From the NCBI RefSeq assembly GCF_000012885.1, contig NC_007498.2, positions 1,984,001-2,048,000 of the forward strand: a stretch of DNA of 64,000 nt, given 5' to 3'. A model generated the notes under the pieces. The model saw only the letters and a list, made by a program, of their open reading frames with translations. It ran no database searches and was not told where the DNA came from. Positions within the stretch are counted from its first letter, which is position 1; each line of letters opens with the position of its first letter. The position numbers and the translations under genes are program-made. Origin of the DNA: Syntrophotalea carbinolica DSM 2380. GTDB taxonomy: Bacteria > Desulfobacterota > Desulfuromonadia > Desulfuromonadales > Syntrophotaleaceae. Shown here piece after piece: positions 7,676 to 17,976 of the stretch.

Positions 7676-10600
7676 TCACAGAGTAAACCAACCGTCCAGA
7701 ATGGGAAAATACAAGGCCGTGCGAACATGGCATCCTGGCTCCAAGGCCTGAAACAGGCGGGCATAAAGTTCCAACTGGCCTTTATAAATATGAGCTTGCT
7801 GTTCAAAAAACACGTCATCCGCCATGCCCTTGCTGTCGCCGGTTTTATAGTCGACAACCCAGCGCACCCCCTCTTTATCAACAAACGTGCGATCGATTTC
7901 GGCATGGATAATACGGCCGTCCAGCACCCCGGACAGAGAAAGCTCGCAGGCGGATTTTTCATGTTTTCCGAGAATCCACCGCCCTCGATCACTGTTCAAG
8001 GTATTGGACACCGCCTCAACGATGCGATCCGCCGCCTGCATACAGCGATCAACCGCCACTCCCATACGGCCAAGACGATGACACAGCGTCGGCCGTTCCT
8101 TTTCAACACGACCAATCGACCAATGCTCAAGGCCTTCATTGGCGATACGCTCCAGACAGGCATGCACCAGAGTGCCGATATGGCGACCATCTTCCGTTTC
8201 CGGCATGAGCGTCGTCCCCTGAGAGTGATGGGCTGTCGAAGAAGGGCTCAGCACCTCCATGGAACTTTGTGCGGATGTCGAAGGCAGTGCGGGTAAAACC
8301 CAGTCGGAACCGAGCAGCCGCATCTGCCTGACGGTTTTCGGGGCATCGGACGAATCCGTGAGCTCAGGATTCAAACCATCGAAACGGTCGCCTACGGCCG
8401 GCCAGAGTTTTTCCAGAAAAGAACCGCCAGACGGACGAAACTCCCCGTCCCTGGAGGGCCTGGCATAGCCCAGCAAATGCAACCGCTTTTTGGCGCGGGT
8501 TGCCGCCACATAGAGGACCCGGGCGATTTCCAGGTCGCATTTCTGTTTTTCAACACGCCCGATCGCATCGTAAATAGGATCGCGGCTCTGGCCATCCAAT
8601 GGAGCCAGGGGCGCCAACAACAACCCCGTCTCCGGCAGTTCGAGCCAGCGCATCAGAGGGGCGTCTTCGGTGCGAGGTCGGCGGCCCAGACCCGGCAGGA
8701 TAACGGTGTCGAACTCAAGGCCTTTGGCCTTATGGATAGTCATGACCTGGAGAGTATCGTCAGCAGCGGGATCGGGAGCGGCAAACAGCTTGGATAGCTT
8801 ATCGGCCAGACCCTCCATAGGCAGCATATCCCCGCCGTAATCAAGCTGATCCAGCAGACCGAACAACGCTTCGGCATCGACCAGACCGGCATCATCCAGA
8901 CACCCAGGCCCGCCAAGAGCCAGCCAGGCCCCTTCAACCAGCATCCGCAAGGATACCCTGCCGCGCTGGGACAGAGACTGATTCAGTACCCCCAGGCAGC
9001 GTTCAACCCGCATGCGGCCATCGGCCGACATCCGCATAAGCCGCTGCGGCTGACGCAGCAATTCGGGCAAGGTGGCATCCGGAGTTTCGCCGCACAAAGC
9101 GTGCAGATCGGCCAGACTTAATCCGCACCATGGCGCGCGCAGAACAGCCAGCCAGGCCACCCGATCGCCAGGATGGAGTAACGCACGCGTCAGAGCAAGT
9201 AAATCCTGCGCGACCGACCGATCGGCCAAAGCATCGATTTCCTGGGCGCGAAACGGCAACCCGGCTTCCCGAAACGCTGTGAGAATCTGGCTGAGATGGG
9301 TGCGCGCACGCACCAGCACCGCAACGGTTCCCTCCGGATCGGCGCGGCGCGCCTGGCGCACCAGGTCCACAACCTGCAAGGCCTCGGCGCGGTCATCCCG
9401 CCCCGCCATAGGATGACAGGTCACGGCCGGCCCATCCAGAACATCCCGCGCCGCCACCGAAGCAGCATAGGTCACGCTGCCCAGTGCTTCATCCTCACGA
9501 GGGGGGAACAACTCCGGGAAAACCCGGTTGACCCAATCGACGACCCCCGCCTGGGACCGGAAATTCGTACTCAGGTACAGAGCTTCGAGTCGCAACTGAT
9601 GGATGCCGTGATGCCGTGCCTGCAGATAAAGTCCGACTTCGGCCTCCCGAAAACGATAAATGGACTGCATGGGATCCCCGACCAGAAACAGACTGCGCCC
9701 GTCACCCTGTTGCCATCCGGCGGTCAGTTTTTTCAGCAACAGGAACTGTCCCCAGGAGGTATCCTGAAACTCGTCCACCAGGATATGGCGAATTCGGCTA
9801 TCGAGATGCAGCAGCAGATCGGTGGGAGCATCAACCTCGCCAAGGGCCCTGCCGGCGGCCAGCGCCACCTCGACAAAGTCGCACTGCCCCTGTTCCTTGA
9901 ATACCAGCCACAACTCGGCGACGGCCCTCGGCAGCAGGGTGGTCAGGGCCTCGAGAACCTGCCATTGGTCCGGCTCATAAACCACGGGCGGCAGCGAGCG
10001 GACCTCGGCAAAAAGCTCCAGTACGCCTTCATCGGCGGCAAGCGTTTCCAATAAGCGCGCCATCTCCTTTTTCATGGAGGCCGCCGGTTCCTGTTTGCCG
10101 GGAGGAAAACCGCAATTTTTATCCAGCCGCTTGCGCACCGTACCGCTGCGAGTCAGCACTAATTCAGCAAGACCGCGCCAGATCGGCAGGGCATCGGCCG
10201 ATGCCGCTGGAAAACCGTCCAGACCGGACAGAACATGGATGCCGTTTTCGATCCCCAGGGCCTGTACGTTGGAACCGGCAAAACATCCCAGATGCACCAT
10301 GGCATCCTTCTGCTCAGGATCCAGCAGGCCATACAGTCGATCCAGCACGCCTTCTACCAGACAGCGCAAGCCCCCTTCAAAAATCTGCCGCCGCTGTTCG
10401 GGCTGCTGCCCGTAGATATGCCGTAACCATTGATCGCGCCGGGCCAGCATACCGACCAGCAGTTCGCATAGCCGCTCCATGCGGTTGTCGAGGTGACTCA
10501 GAAGCAAGCAGGCCGCTTCCCCATAGTTGTCAGGGCCCTCGGCAAGCTTCAGCACCCTTTCAGCGGCCTGTCGGTAGAGCTCCCTGGCATCCTCAACAAT

Positions 10601-11032
10601 CGCGGCCTGGGCACCGAAGCGGGATAACCAGGGCATGCGCCGCACCAGAGATGCGCAAAAGCTGTCGATGGTCTGCACCGCCAGGCGCACGGGATTCTCA
10701 AGCAGGCGCCAATCATGGCGCGCATCGTTTTCCAACACCGCCCTGGCCAGGCGCCAGGTCGTACGGGCATGCTCCGCCTGTGGTTCCGGTTGACGGGCCG
10801 CTTCAAGCGCCCGAACCAGGCGATCGCGCATTTCGCCGGCGGCTTTGCGTGTAAAGGTAATGGCCAGCACCTCTTCAGGCTGTTGCACGCCACCCAGCAA
10901 AGCCAGAATGCGTTGGATGAGCAATTCGGTTTTACCACTGCCTGCAGGAGCTTGCACGATAAAGGACCGGGCAGGATCGAGCGCCTGTCTGCGCGCATCG
11001 TGATCGGGGGGCTGTGTCATACGCAGTTTCAT
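7676..11032 (-). CDS. UvrD/RecB-like helicase-nuclease (AddA-type subunit)
   Basis: 1118 residues. The N-terminal superfamily 1 helicase has Walker A APAGSGKTE (28-36), AITFTRKAAGEMRDR, the Walker B-type DEFQDTSWGQ, GDPMQSIYRFREA and VMTIHKAKGLEFDTVILPGL. The C-terminal RecB-family nuclease has GTLVHACLERI, HAEIDRTF, VVDYKTGD and QAHIYKGQLELYARL. Such proteins unwind and resect double-strand breaks before RecA loading. The start overlaps the stop of the AddB-like gene by 4 bases (ATGA, 11029-11032), indicating translational coupling and a joint complex. The closest relatives are probably the proteobacterial AddA-like subunits paired with the TIGR03623-type partner. Confidence 0.92.
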   Translation of the reverse strand: MKLRMTQPPDHDARRQALDPARSFIVQAPAGSGKTELLIQRILALLGGVQQPEEVLAITFTRKAAGEMRDRLVRALEAARQPEPQAEHARTTWRLARAVLENDARHDWRLLENPVRLAVQTIDSFCASLVRRMPWLSRFGAQAAIVEDARELYRQAAERVLKLAEGPDNYGEAACLLLSHLDNRMERLCELLVGMLARRDQWLRHIYGQQPEQRRQIFEGGLRCLVEGVLDRLYGLLDPEQKDAMVHLGCFAGSNVQALGIENGIHVLSGLDGFPAASADALPIWRGLAELVLTRSGTVRKRLDKNCGFPPGKQEPAASMKKEMARLLETLAADEGVLELFAEVRSLPPVVYEPDQWQVLEALTTLLPRAVAELWLVFKEQGQCDFVEVALAAGRALGEVDAPTDLLLHLDSRIRHILVDEFQDTSWGQFLLLKKLTAGWQQGDGRSLFLVGDPMQSIYRFREAEVGLYLQARHHGIHQLRLEALYLSTNFRSQAGVVDWVNRVFPELFPPREDEALGSVTYAASVAARDVLDGPAVTCHPMAGRDDRAEALQVVDLVRQARRADPEGTVAVLVRARTHLSQILTAFREAGLPFRAQEIDALADRSVAQDLLALTRALLHPGDRVAWLAVLRAPWCGLSLADLHALCGETPDATLPELLRQPQRLMRMSADGRMRVERCLGVLNQSLSQRGRVSLRMLVEGAWLALGGPGCLDDAGLVDAEALFGLLDQLDYGGDMLPMEGLADKLSKLFAAPDPAADDTLQVMTIHKAKGLEFDTVILPGLGRRPRTEDAPLMRWLELPETGLLLAPLAPLDGQSRDPIYDAIGRVEKQKCDLEIARVLYVAATRAKKRLHLLGYARPSRDGEFRPSGGSFLEKLWPAVGDRFDGLNPELTDSSDAPKTVRQMRLLGSDWVLPALPSTSAQSSMEVLSPSSTAHHSQGTTLMPETEDGRHIGTLVHACLERIANEGLEHWSIGRVEKERPTLCHRLGRMGVAVDRCMQAADRIVEAVSNTLNSDRGRWILGKHEKSACELSLSGVLDGRIIHAEIDRTFVDKEGVRWVVDYKTGDSKGMADDVFFEQQAHIYKGQLELYARLFQALEPGCHVRTALYFPILDGWFTL

Positions 11033-13719
11033 GGCAAAACCTCGTCCTCGGCAAAATCATCCCTTTCGGAAATACGACACAGCGGTTGCAAATCACAGCG
11101 ATCGCAGGCCTTTTGAGAATTGATGGGATCGACAATGGCCTGACCGTCGCAAAAATCCCTGCCGAGCTGCTGCAGGGTCCGGCGCCAGAAAAGCAGCAGA
11201 TCCTCCCAGGTTGCAATATCCGTTTCCGCTTCGAGCTGCCGATGTCCGTCGGTTGCGGCAATCCCCGGAATCAGGTCATCGTCCCTTCCGATACCGATAA
11301 AACCGCTATCGCCGCGGCGAACCTTGGCAAAGGCCACGGCAGAGAGATCGGAGCCGGTGCGACCAAGGGTATAAAGCGGCAATTGCGGCTCCACGGGACG
11401 CGCTCCAAGCCAGTCACGGACAGAAGCCAGTCCGGTTTTATAATCGATAATGACCTGGGAACCGTCGGCGAGTCGGTCGATGCGGTCGATCCGCGTCTGC
11501 AACGTCAAAGGGCCGAATTTCTCCCGATGCCAGGCCTCAAGCGTATCGACGGTAAAGGTAGGGCGCTTCGCCTCGATAGCAAGCCACTCTCCAAGCAAAG
11601 CCAGCAGGCGCGAACTTTCCAGATGTTTCTGACTTTTGGAAAACGGCACGCGACGTTCCGCTTCAAGTTCCTCCAAAGCCTGATCGATATACTTAACCAG
11701 CAACTGTTGCAAGGCAGCTGAATCCAATGCCGTCAAGCTTTGCCAATTGCCGATATCCTTCCAGAACCATTCCAGAACGCGATGCACCAGGGATCCCCTG
11801 TCCAGGCCGTCAAATCCGAGACTGGCCGTAGCCAGTGCCCGCGCACCCAATCGATGTCGGGCGAAAGCGCGAAAGGGACACAGCGCCTGATCTTTGAGAA
11901 TCCCGGTTCCGCCGGAAATCCTGGAGCCGGCCTCTATAGGTGGCCCGCTGCTGTCCGCAATCTGTTCGAGTCTCCCCGCGACAGCCTGAATCAACGCTGC
12001 CGGTTGCCGGCTTTCGGCCAATACGGGCACGATCGGCGGCAGCTGGTGAATCAGGGGGCTTGGCTGACGTTCGCGACCGTCCAGACCTTCGGGCCAACTG
12101 ACCACCAGCTGCGGTGCCGCATTCAGCAGACGCTGAGCAACTTTGTGCGCAAAATCGAGTTCGCGGGCGGCATCGGCATGGGGCATTTCAAGACGTCTCT
12201 GTAATGCGACCGGAATAAAGGGATGAGGACGTGCCGGGGCCGGGAACACGTCCTCATGGGCACCCAGCACCCACAGGGCATCAAACTGCATGCCAGCCGC
12301 TTCCAATGCCCCCAGAACCTGCACACGTCCTTCCGATCCTTCCGGTTGGAACACGGCATCGGCGGCCAGGCGCCGCAGTAAACGCAATGCTTCGCCACGT
12401 TTCATCGGGGCACTGACCGCATCGAGGCAGGCCATGCCGGCCAGAAGCTCCTTCCAGGCCGTAAAAACCTGATATTCACGACTGTTGAAAGGGCGATCTT
12501 TAGACCATTGGCAGGTTTCGAGAAGTGTGGCGAAATGCCGGGCCCAGGCGCCGGGCAATCGCGGTTGGGCATCTTTCAACAAGCTGTCGATCATTTCCAG
12601 CTGACGGGAAAAAAGGTCGCAACAACCCAGCTTTTTTTTGAATCCCCGCCGGGCATGGACCATTGCCTGTTTCAGCGGCAACTGCCCCATGCGTAAATTG
12701 CGCAACTCCCGATCCAAAACGGCCCTGGCATGCTGCTCGGAAAGATGTCCCCACACAAACGGCGAGCGCAGTAAATAACTGAGGCTGTCCAGCGAAACGG
12801 TTCGCCCCAGCGATAAAAGCTCAAACGCGGTGGTAACCATCCCCTCATTCAGCAACGGAGTTCCCAGAGACAGATTGAAAGCTTTTTCAGCGTCTGCGCC
12901 GGGTAGCAGCGCTCCCGGCGAGAGTTCTTCCCGGAAAATCCTCTGCAACCGGCTCTGATAGGCGGTCATATCCAAAACCACAACACCGATGCGCTCAGCC
13001 TTGCCTTCCAGCAAATGCCGCACCCAGCGAGCACAACAACGCACCTCTTGTTCGACGTCGGCATAAGCGACGCGGCCACCGACCTGGTCCTGGCAGGCAG
13101 GAGGGAGCCACCGCCTAACAGCCGTACCACGCTCCTGCATGATCTGACATAATCCCTCGATCACCGGCGGCAAATCGTCAAAACCGGCCAGCCAGACTTC
13201 AGACGGCAACAGCAGTTGCCCCCCTTGCAACGCCTCTAAAACCCGTCCAGGCAGAAGCGCCGGATCGTTCCAGCCTCCCGCCCTGCACAACTCCCGCCAG
13301 CGCCGTCGCCAGCGCAAAAACGTCCGGTGATCCTCACCGGCCTGCTCCGAATCAAAATCAACGCCGTACTCACTCAACAACTGATGTGCCCTGGCAGCTT
13401 CCCTGGCAGCTTCGGGAACCCGCAAAAGACCGGCGCCCATTGCGCTCAAATCATCTTCGATGGCCCGTTCCCAGAGCCTTAGCGCTTGCAGCGGCTCAAG
13501 AGTTTTGCCGTCAAGGCCCAAACGCTCAGCCATCTGTCGCTGCCAGCCGCCGCAGGCATATACAGCCGGAGAAATCCATGCGCTGCAGCCCTTATTTTGT
13601 TGCTGTCGGTCATAAGCCTGTCGCAGATAACGGGCCAGGCGTTTATTGACCGTAAGGACCATGGCCCCTTGTTCGAGACGTGCAAGCAATGCATCCAAAG
13701 CTACATGATCTATTTGCAT
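11029..13719 (-). CDS. AddB-like PD-(D/E)XK nuclease (probable DNA repair protein, TIGR03623 type)
   Basis: 896 residues. The N-terminus MVLTVNKRLARYLRQAY resembles the degenerate helicase opening of AddB-like proteins and lacks a Walker A lysine loop. The C-terminal nuclease shows QALCPFRAFARHRLGA, RGSLVHRVLEWFW, VIIDYKTG and PQLPLYTL. Cysteines C872, C875 and C881 (CDRCDLQPLC), together with the Cys in QALCPF, fit the Fe-S cluster staple of AddB nucleases. It is coupled to the AddA-like gene by an ATGA overlap and overlaps the VanZ-like gene end by 10 bp. The inferred role is double-strand break processing. Confidence 0.88.
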   Translation of the reverse strand: MQIDHVALDALLARLEQGAMVLTVNKRLARYLRQAYDRQQQNKGCSAWISPAVYACGGWQRQMAERLGLDGKTLEPLQALRLWERAIEDDLSAMGAGLLRVPEAAREAARAHQLLSEYGVDFDSEQAGEDHRTFLRWRRRWRELCRAGGWNDPALLPGRVLEALQGGQLLLPSEVWLAGFDDLPPVIEGLCQIMQERGTAVRRWLPPACQDQVGGRVAYADVEQEVRCCARWVRHLLEGKAERIGVVVLDMTAYQSRLQRIFREELSPGALLPGADAEKAFNLSLGTPLLNEGMVTTAFELLSLGRTVSLDSLSYLLRSPFVWGHLSEQHARAVLDRELRNLRMGQLPLKQAMVHARRGFKKKLGCCDLFSRQLEMIDSLLKDAQPRLPGAWARHFATLLETCQWSKDRPFNSREYQVFTAWKELLAGMACLDAVSAPMKRGEALRLLRRLAADAVFQPEGSEGRVQVLGALEAAGMQFDALWVLGAHEDVFPAPARPHPFIPVALQRRLEMPHADAARELDFAHKVAQRLLNAAPQLVVSWPEGLDGRERQPSPLIHQLPPIVPVLAESRQPAALIQAVAGRLEQIADSSGPPIEAGSRISGGTGILKDQALCPFRAFARHRLGARALATASLGFDGLDRGSLVHRVLEWFWKDIGNWQSLTALDSAALQQLLVKYIDQALEELEAERRVPFSKSQKHLESSRLLALLGEWLAIEAKRPTFTVDTLEAWHREKFGPLTLQTRIDRIDRLADGSQVIIDYKTGLASVRDWLGARPVEPQLPLYTLGRTGSDLSAVAFAKVRRGDSGFIGIGRDDDLIPGIAATDGHRQLEAETDIATWEDLLLFWRRTLQQLGRDFCDGQAIVDPINSQKACDRCDLQPLCRISERDDFAEDEVLP

Positions 13720-14093
13720 GATGTTATGTTTCCAAACTTAAAAAACGCTCTCCAGCACAGATATGCCGCTACGGCACCCAAACTGTTGGCAACCATATCG
13801 GCGAATTGGGCAACACGGTAGCCGCTCAAAGCCTGAGCCCCTTCAAGGATCCCCCCATAAACGATAGCGACTCCCAGGGCCCGACGCCAGGCACGTAAAG
13901 CTCCCCATAAGGGAGCCAGGGCCCATCCGCCCAAAAGGGTAAAGATTGCATAGGCGAAAGCATGCTGCGCTTTATCCCAGGACAGCACTTCATGAATAAT
14001 TTTCGGGGGCGCAGAGACCAGAGAAAGCACGAGGATGATCAAAGCAAAAGCGACAAACAGTATGAGCCGCAAATTTACCGAAATCTGAATCAT
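13710..14093 (-). CDS. VanZ-like integral membrane protein
   Basis: 127 residues with about four hydrophobic segments: LILFVAFALIILVLSLV, AFAYAIFTLLGGWAL, ALGVAIVYGGILEGAQ and FADMVANSLGAVAAYL. The ordering WDKAQHAFAYA, GILEGAQ and ADMVANSLGA is typical of small VanZ-family proteins. Function is unknown outside teicoplanin resistance. It is the first gene of the minus-strand unit with the AddB/AddA-like genes, overlapping the former by 10 bp. Confidence 0.8.
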   Translation of the reverse strand: MIQISVNLRLILFVAFALIILVLSLVSAPPKIIHEVLSWDKAQHAFAYAIFTLLGGWALAPLWGALRAWRRALGVAIVYGGILEGAQALSGYRVAQFADMVANSLGAVAAYLCWRAFFKFGNITSCK

Positions 14094-14328
14094 AAAAAAA
14101 CCTTCAAGAGATAGTGATTGAACAACCGGTGACAGAACGAGGAGTCGATCTTACTCCATAAATACCAGCCTCCCGATGACCGATCTACGGTATCCTATTT
14201 TTCTTTAAAAAAAAAGCTGTAAGGAACGTTGCTAATTATCGCTATCACCCCTTGCAAAACCTGTGATATTTGCTTGCATGTAATGAGTTAGGCTGGTGAC
14301 TCACAACCCATTACGGGAGGAACAAACC

Positions 14329-14850
14329 ATGAATGGAATAAATCAGGCATTGAAAGTCGTCGTTATTGTATTGCTGGGAGTTCTCGTTATTCCCTTGAAC
14401 AGCGATGCCGACAGGATGCGTGGCGGGTCCGGATACCATATGATGGGCTCGGGCATGATGTCCCAACTTACGGCCGAGGAGCAAAAAACCGTCAACGATC
14501 TGGTCCAGAAATATCACGGCCCCATGATGGAGCTCAAGAAACAACTGTTTGCCAAACGCGCCGAGCTTAACGCCGTGATGGCGCAGGAAAAATTCGATGC
14601 TAAAAAGGCTCGTTCCCTGAGCAAGGAGATCTCCGCGCTGCAATCCAAATTCATGGATCAACATGCCGAGATGTTTATCGAAATGCGCGAAAAAGGTGTT
14701 TCCTACTATGGCACCTGCATGTCGGGCGGTAGAATGGGACACGGTATGATGATGAATGATGGCATGATGGGCCGGGGTATGATGATGGATGGTCGTATGA
14801 TGGACTCAGATATGATGAACCAGAACAGGATGCAGCCAGAACAGGAATAA
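14329..14850 (+). CDS. Periplasmic Met-rich ZraP/Spy-like protein (metal stress)
   Basis: 173 residues from ATG 14329, which has GGGAGG 8 bases upstream; a longer in-frame start at 14296 lacks a site. An N-terminal signal segment (VVVIVLLGVLVIPL) is followed by HMMGSGMMSQLTAEEQ. The helical core has LVQKYHGPMMELKKQL and DAKKARSLSKEISAL, as in the ZraP/CpxP/Spy heavy-metal-resistance fold. The C-terminal tail is extraordinarily rich in Met with Gly, His and Asp (from about residue 130), suited to Cu(I). It converges on the copper ATPase gene, which supports a periplasmic copper-binding or chaperone role (inference). Confidence 0.82.
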   Translation: MNGINQALKVVVIVLLGVLVIPLNSDADRMRGGSGYHMMGSGMMSQLTAEEQKTVNDLVQKYHGPMMELKKQLFAKRAELNAVMAQEKFDAKKARSLSKEISALQSKFMDQHAEMFIEMREKGVSYYGTCMSGGRMGHGMMMNDGMMGRGMMMDGRMMDSDMMNQNRMQPEQE

Positions 14851-14899
14851 ACTCAGTCATCAACTCTCCGCACAACGAACGGTTGTCATAAACCGCCAG

Positions 14900-14934
14900 G
14901 CGGCATGTCGAATCATCTGACATGCCGCTTTTCT
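14900..14934. terminator. Terminator between the Met-rich protein and the copper ATPase
   Basis: A perfect 10-bp stem pairs GCGGCATGTC (14900-14909) with GACATGCCGC (14919-14928), followed by TTTTC on the plus strand. It ends the plus-strand gene and may also serve the minus-strand copper operon, whose last stop is at 15088. Confidence 0.8.
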
Positions 14935-15087
14935 ATCCCCTTCCTCTCTATCAATTTGCAAAAAAATGGCCGCTGTTCAACGGCCTCCAATACCGAGCTC
15001 CGAACAATGGCCACAATTTTTTTCAATTCCATGCATTTTCTCCGTAAGCCGGACAAATACGCAGGGCCCTTACTGCTCCTCTGACTA

Positions 15088-17391
15088 TTACAACTTCACG
15101 CGGCGAAGCCTGAGGGCGTTGCTGACCACCGATACGGAGCTGAAACTCATGGCCGCAGCGGCAATCATGGGACTAAGCAACAAATCGAATACCGGATAGA
15201 GCACCCCCGCAGCGATGGGCACGCCGAGGGCGTTATAGCAAAAAGCGAAAAACAGGTTCTGCCGGATATTACGCATGGTTGCCAGGCTCAATGAGCGGGC
15301 GCGGACGATACCGCGCAGGTCGCCCTTGACCAAAGTCACATCGGCGCTTTCCATGGCCACGTCGGTACCGGTACCCATGGCGATGCCGACCTGGGCCTGT
15401 GCCAGAGCCGGAGCATCGTTGATACCGTCACCGGCCATGGCGACGAAACGTCCGTCTTCCTGCAATTCCTTGACTTTTAGCGCCTTGTCCTGAGGCAGCA
15501 CCTCTGCCCGAACCTCATCAATATTCAATCGATCCGCTACCGCTTTGGCCGTGGTGAGATTATCCCCGGTAAGCATAACGATACGGATGCCGCTTTGATG
15601 CAACTGCCTGATGGCTTGGGGCGTTGTTTCTTTAATGGGATCGGCTACCGCCAGTAAACCGGCAGGCTGGCCGTTTACCGCTATGAACATCGCAGTCTGA
15701 CCTTCTTTTCGCAAAGTTTCTGCCTTGCTCAAAAGGTTTTCCGCATCGATGTTCCTTTCCTTCAGCAGTGCCTGCGTGCCCAAAACCACCTCTTTCCCAT
15801 CGACCCGACCGATCACCCCTTTACCGGTAAGGGATTCGAAGTCGTCAGCCTTGGTCAATTCAACCTTCCGGTCCTGCGCACCTTGTACGATGGCCTCCGC
15901 CAGAGGATGCTCGCTGCCACGCTCAAGGCTCGCCGCCAGGCGCAACAGCTCATCATCCTCCATGCCGGTGGCCTCCACGGCAACCAGTTTGGGTTTGCCT
16001 TCGGTAAGAGTGCCGGTCTTGTCCACCACCAGGGTATCAACCTTACGCAGGTGTTCGATGGCCTCGGCGTTCTTGAACAGCACGCCGAGAGTCGCTCCCT
16101 TACCGGTTGCCACCATGATCGACATGGGAGTAGCCAACCCGAGGGCACAGGGGCAGGCGATGATAAGCACCGCCACGGCATTGATCAGTGCATGGGCCAT
16201 GCGCGGCTCGGGGCCGGCCAGGGACCATACAACGAAAGTGATCAAGGCCACCGCCACCACCGTCGGCACGAAATAACCGGCCACCATATCGGCCAGTTTT
16301 TGGATGGGGGCGCGGCTGCGCTGCGCTTCGGCAACCATCTGCACAATCTGGCTTAACAGGGTATCGGCCCCAACTCTTTCGGCCTTCATGATAATAGAGC
16401 CGGTCTGATTCACTGTCGCTCCCGTGACCGGTTCTCCGGGCTGCTTGCCCACCGGCAGGGGCTCGCCACTGATCATGGACTCGTCTATGCTACTGGTGCC
16501 TTCGAGGACCACACCGTCGACAGGTACTTTTTCGCCAGGACGTACTCGCAACCGATCCCCGACTTCGACCGCTTCCAGGGGTACATCCTCTTCATTGCCG
16601 TCATCGTCAATGCGGCGTGCGGTCTTGGCCGCCAGACCTAACAATGCTCGGATCGCCTTACCGGTCTGACTGCGGGCACGCGACTCCATAACCTGTCCCA
16701 TCAATACAAGGGTGGTTATGACGGCAGCCGCTTCAAAGTACACGGCCACCTCCCCTTCCGGTCCACGAAAGGAGATGGGAAAAAACTCCGGCCAAAGCGT
16801 GGCCACAATGCTGTAAAGATAGGCCACTCCGACGCCCAGCCCGATAAGGGTGAACATATTCATGCTGCGATTCACCAGCGACTGCCAGTAACGCACCAGG
16901 ATCGGCCATCCGCACCACAACACTACCGGCGTGGCCAGAGCTAATTCAATCCAGTTCCGGGTATATGGATCGGCCAGGTTTTTAATCCAGCCACCGATCC
17001 CAGGAATGAGTTCGCCCATGGCCAGCAGCAGTACGGGAAGAGAAAGGACAGCCGCCACCCAGAATCGGCGTACCCAACCCTTCAATTCGGAGGTATCCTC
17101 TTCCTCCTCGAGGCTGATAACTTTGGGTTCGAGATCCATGCCGCACTTGGGACAGCTGCCCGGACCGATCTGCTCCACTTCCGGATGCATGGGACAGGTG
17201 TATTCCCTCCGATCATCCTTGCTTGCTGCTTTTCTTTTTTCTTTCCTAGCTTTATCCAGATATTCTTCAGGATCTTGTTTAAATTTTTCCAGACATTTAA
17301 CGGAGCAGAAATAATAATCCTTACCTTGATGTTCCGTTTTTCCGGCAGCTTTTTCAGGAATAACATCCATACCGCATACTGGGTCTTTCAT
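15088..17391 (-). CDS. Copper-type P1B ATPase with YHS and heavy-metal-binding N-termini
   Basis: 767 residues. The N-terminus has a YHS domain (KDPVCGMDV, Cys6, then Cys29 and Cys33) followed by a short heavy-metal-binding domain (YTCPMHPEV 64-72, Cys80/Cys83), instead of the classical GMTCxxC domain. The ATPase core shows the actuator motif ISGEPLPV, the transmembrane metal site CPC (413-415, in IIACPCALG), the phosphorylated Asp457 in DKTGTLTEG, and [10 protein letters not shown]. The CPC motif fits Cu(I) export from the cytosol. AGGAG precedes ATG 17391. It is the last gene of the cus-type minus-strand block. Confidence 0.9.
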   Translation of the reverse strand: MKDPVCGMDVIPEKAAGKTEHQGKDYYFCSVKCLEKFKQDPEEYLDKARKEKRKAASKDDRREYTCPMHPEVEQIGPGSCPKCGMDLEPKVISLEEEEDTSELKGWVRRFWVAAVLSLPVLLLAMGELIPGIGGWIKNLADPYTRNWIELALATPVVLWCGWPILVRYWQSLVNRSMNMFTLIGLGVGVAYLYSIVATLWPEFFPISFRGPEGEVAVYFEAAAVITTLVLMGQVMESRARSQTGKAIRALLGLAAKTARRIDDDGNEEDVPLEAVEVGDRLRVRPGEKVPVDGVVLEGTSSIDESMISGEPLPVGKQPGEPVTGATVNQTGSIIMKAERVGADTLLSQIVQMVAEAQRSRAPIQKLADMVAGYFVPTVVAVALITFVVWSLAGPEPRMAHALINAVAVLIIACPCALGLATPMSIMVATGKGATLGVLFKNAEAIEHLRKVDTLVVDKTGTLTEGKPKLVAVEATGMEDDELLRLAASLERGSEHPLAEAIVQGAQDRKVELTKADDFESLTGKGVIGRVDGKEVVLGTQALLKERNIDAENLLSKAETLRKEGQTAMFIAVNGQPAGLLAVADPIKETTPQAIRQLHQSGIRIVMLTGDNLTTAKAVADRLNIDEVRAEVLPQDKALKVKELQEDGRFVAMAGDGINDAPALAQAQVGIAMGTGTDVAMESADVTLVKGDLRGIVRARSLSLATMRNIRQNLFFAFCYNALGVPIAAGVLYPVFDLLLSPMIAAAAMSFSSVSVVSNALRLRRVKL

Positions 17392-17445
17392 GGCAGGCTC
17401 CTATTTCTGAGCAAAAGGGGTCCTTTGCGCTTTCTTTTGCGACAG

Positions 17446-17922
17446 CTACTTCACCACGTGATGGGTATGAAACTGACGCACCTTGCCGTCTGCCAGTTTC
17501 GTAGCAATGCGAAAATGCCAGAGACCTGGACGATCAAGGCTCACATCAACACCGAAATGGCCCTGCATGCCCATAAGTTTAACGGGTTTCGCTTCCACTT
17601 GCTCCGGGTCGGTGATTTTGACCGCCACAGTACCGCTATCGAGGGATTTCCCAGTCTTTGCATCGTTGAACATCACCATCAGGTGATGGGTCGCCTTATG
17701 CCCACTAGGCAAAACCTCAGGGTCGATAGGCATCAGGTGAAACATGGCCTTGACTCCGTCCACTTCCTGTTGACCGAGCATGATCATGCCACCTTGCATC
17801 TGTTGCATACTTCCATGGTTCATATCCATCGACATATCATGCTCTGCAGCCAATACAGGTGTTGCGAGCAGGGCACCGCCAACGATCAGGACCGCCACCC
17901 AACCCATTATTACGTGTTTCAT
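17446..17922 (-). CDS. Periplasmic Met/His-rich YtkA-like protein
   Basis: 158 residues with a signal peptide (VAVLIVGGALLATPVLAA, cleaved near residue 26) and a Met/His/Gln-rich stretch (EHDMSMDMNHGSMQQM). A beta-rich domain follows, with PSGHKATHHLMVMFND, KLMGMQGHFGVDVSL and LWHFRIATKLADGKV, resembling YtkA/FixH-like folds. Placement between CusA and the copper ATPase, and the abundance of Met and His, suggest periplasmic copper handling; this is inference. GGAGG precedes the start by 5 bases. Confidence 0.65.
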   Translation of the reverse strand: MKHVIMGWVAVLIVGGALLATPVLAAEHDMSMDMNHGSMQQMQGGMIMLGQQEVDGVKAMFHLMPIDPEVLPSGHKATHHLMVMFNDAKTGKSLDSGTVAVKITDPEQVEAKPVKLMGMQGHFGVDVSLDRPGLWHFRIATKLADGKVRQFHTHHVVK

Positions 17923-17976
17923 TTCTACCTCCGTTTTGGTGATATGAGCCGGCTGTCAAAACAGGCGGCTTTTCAG

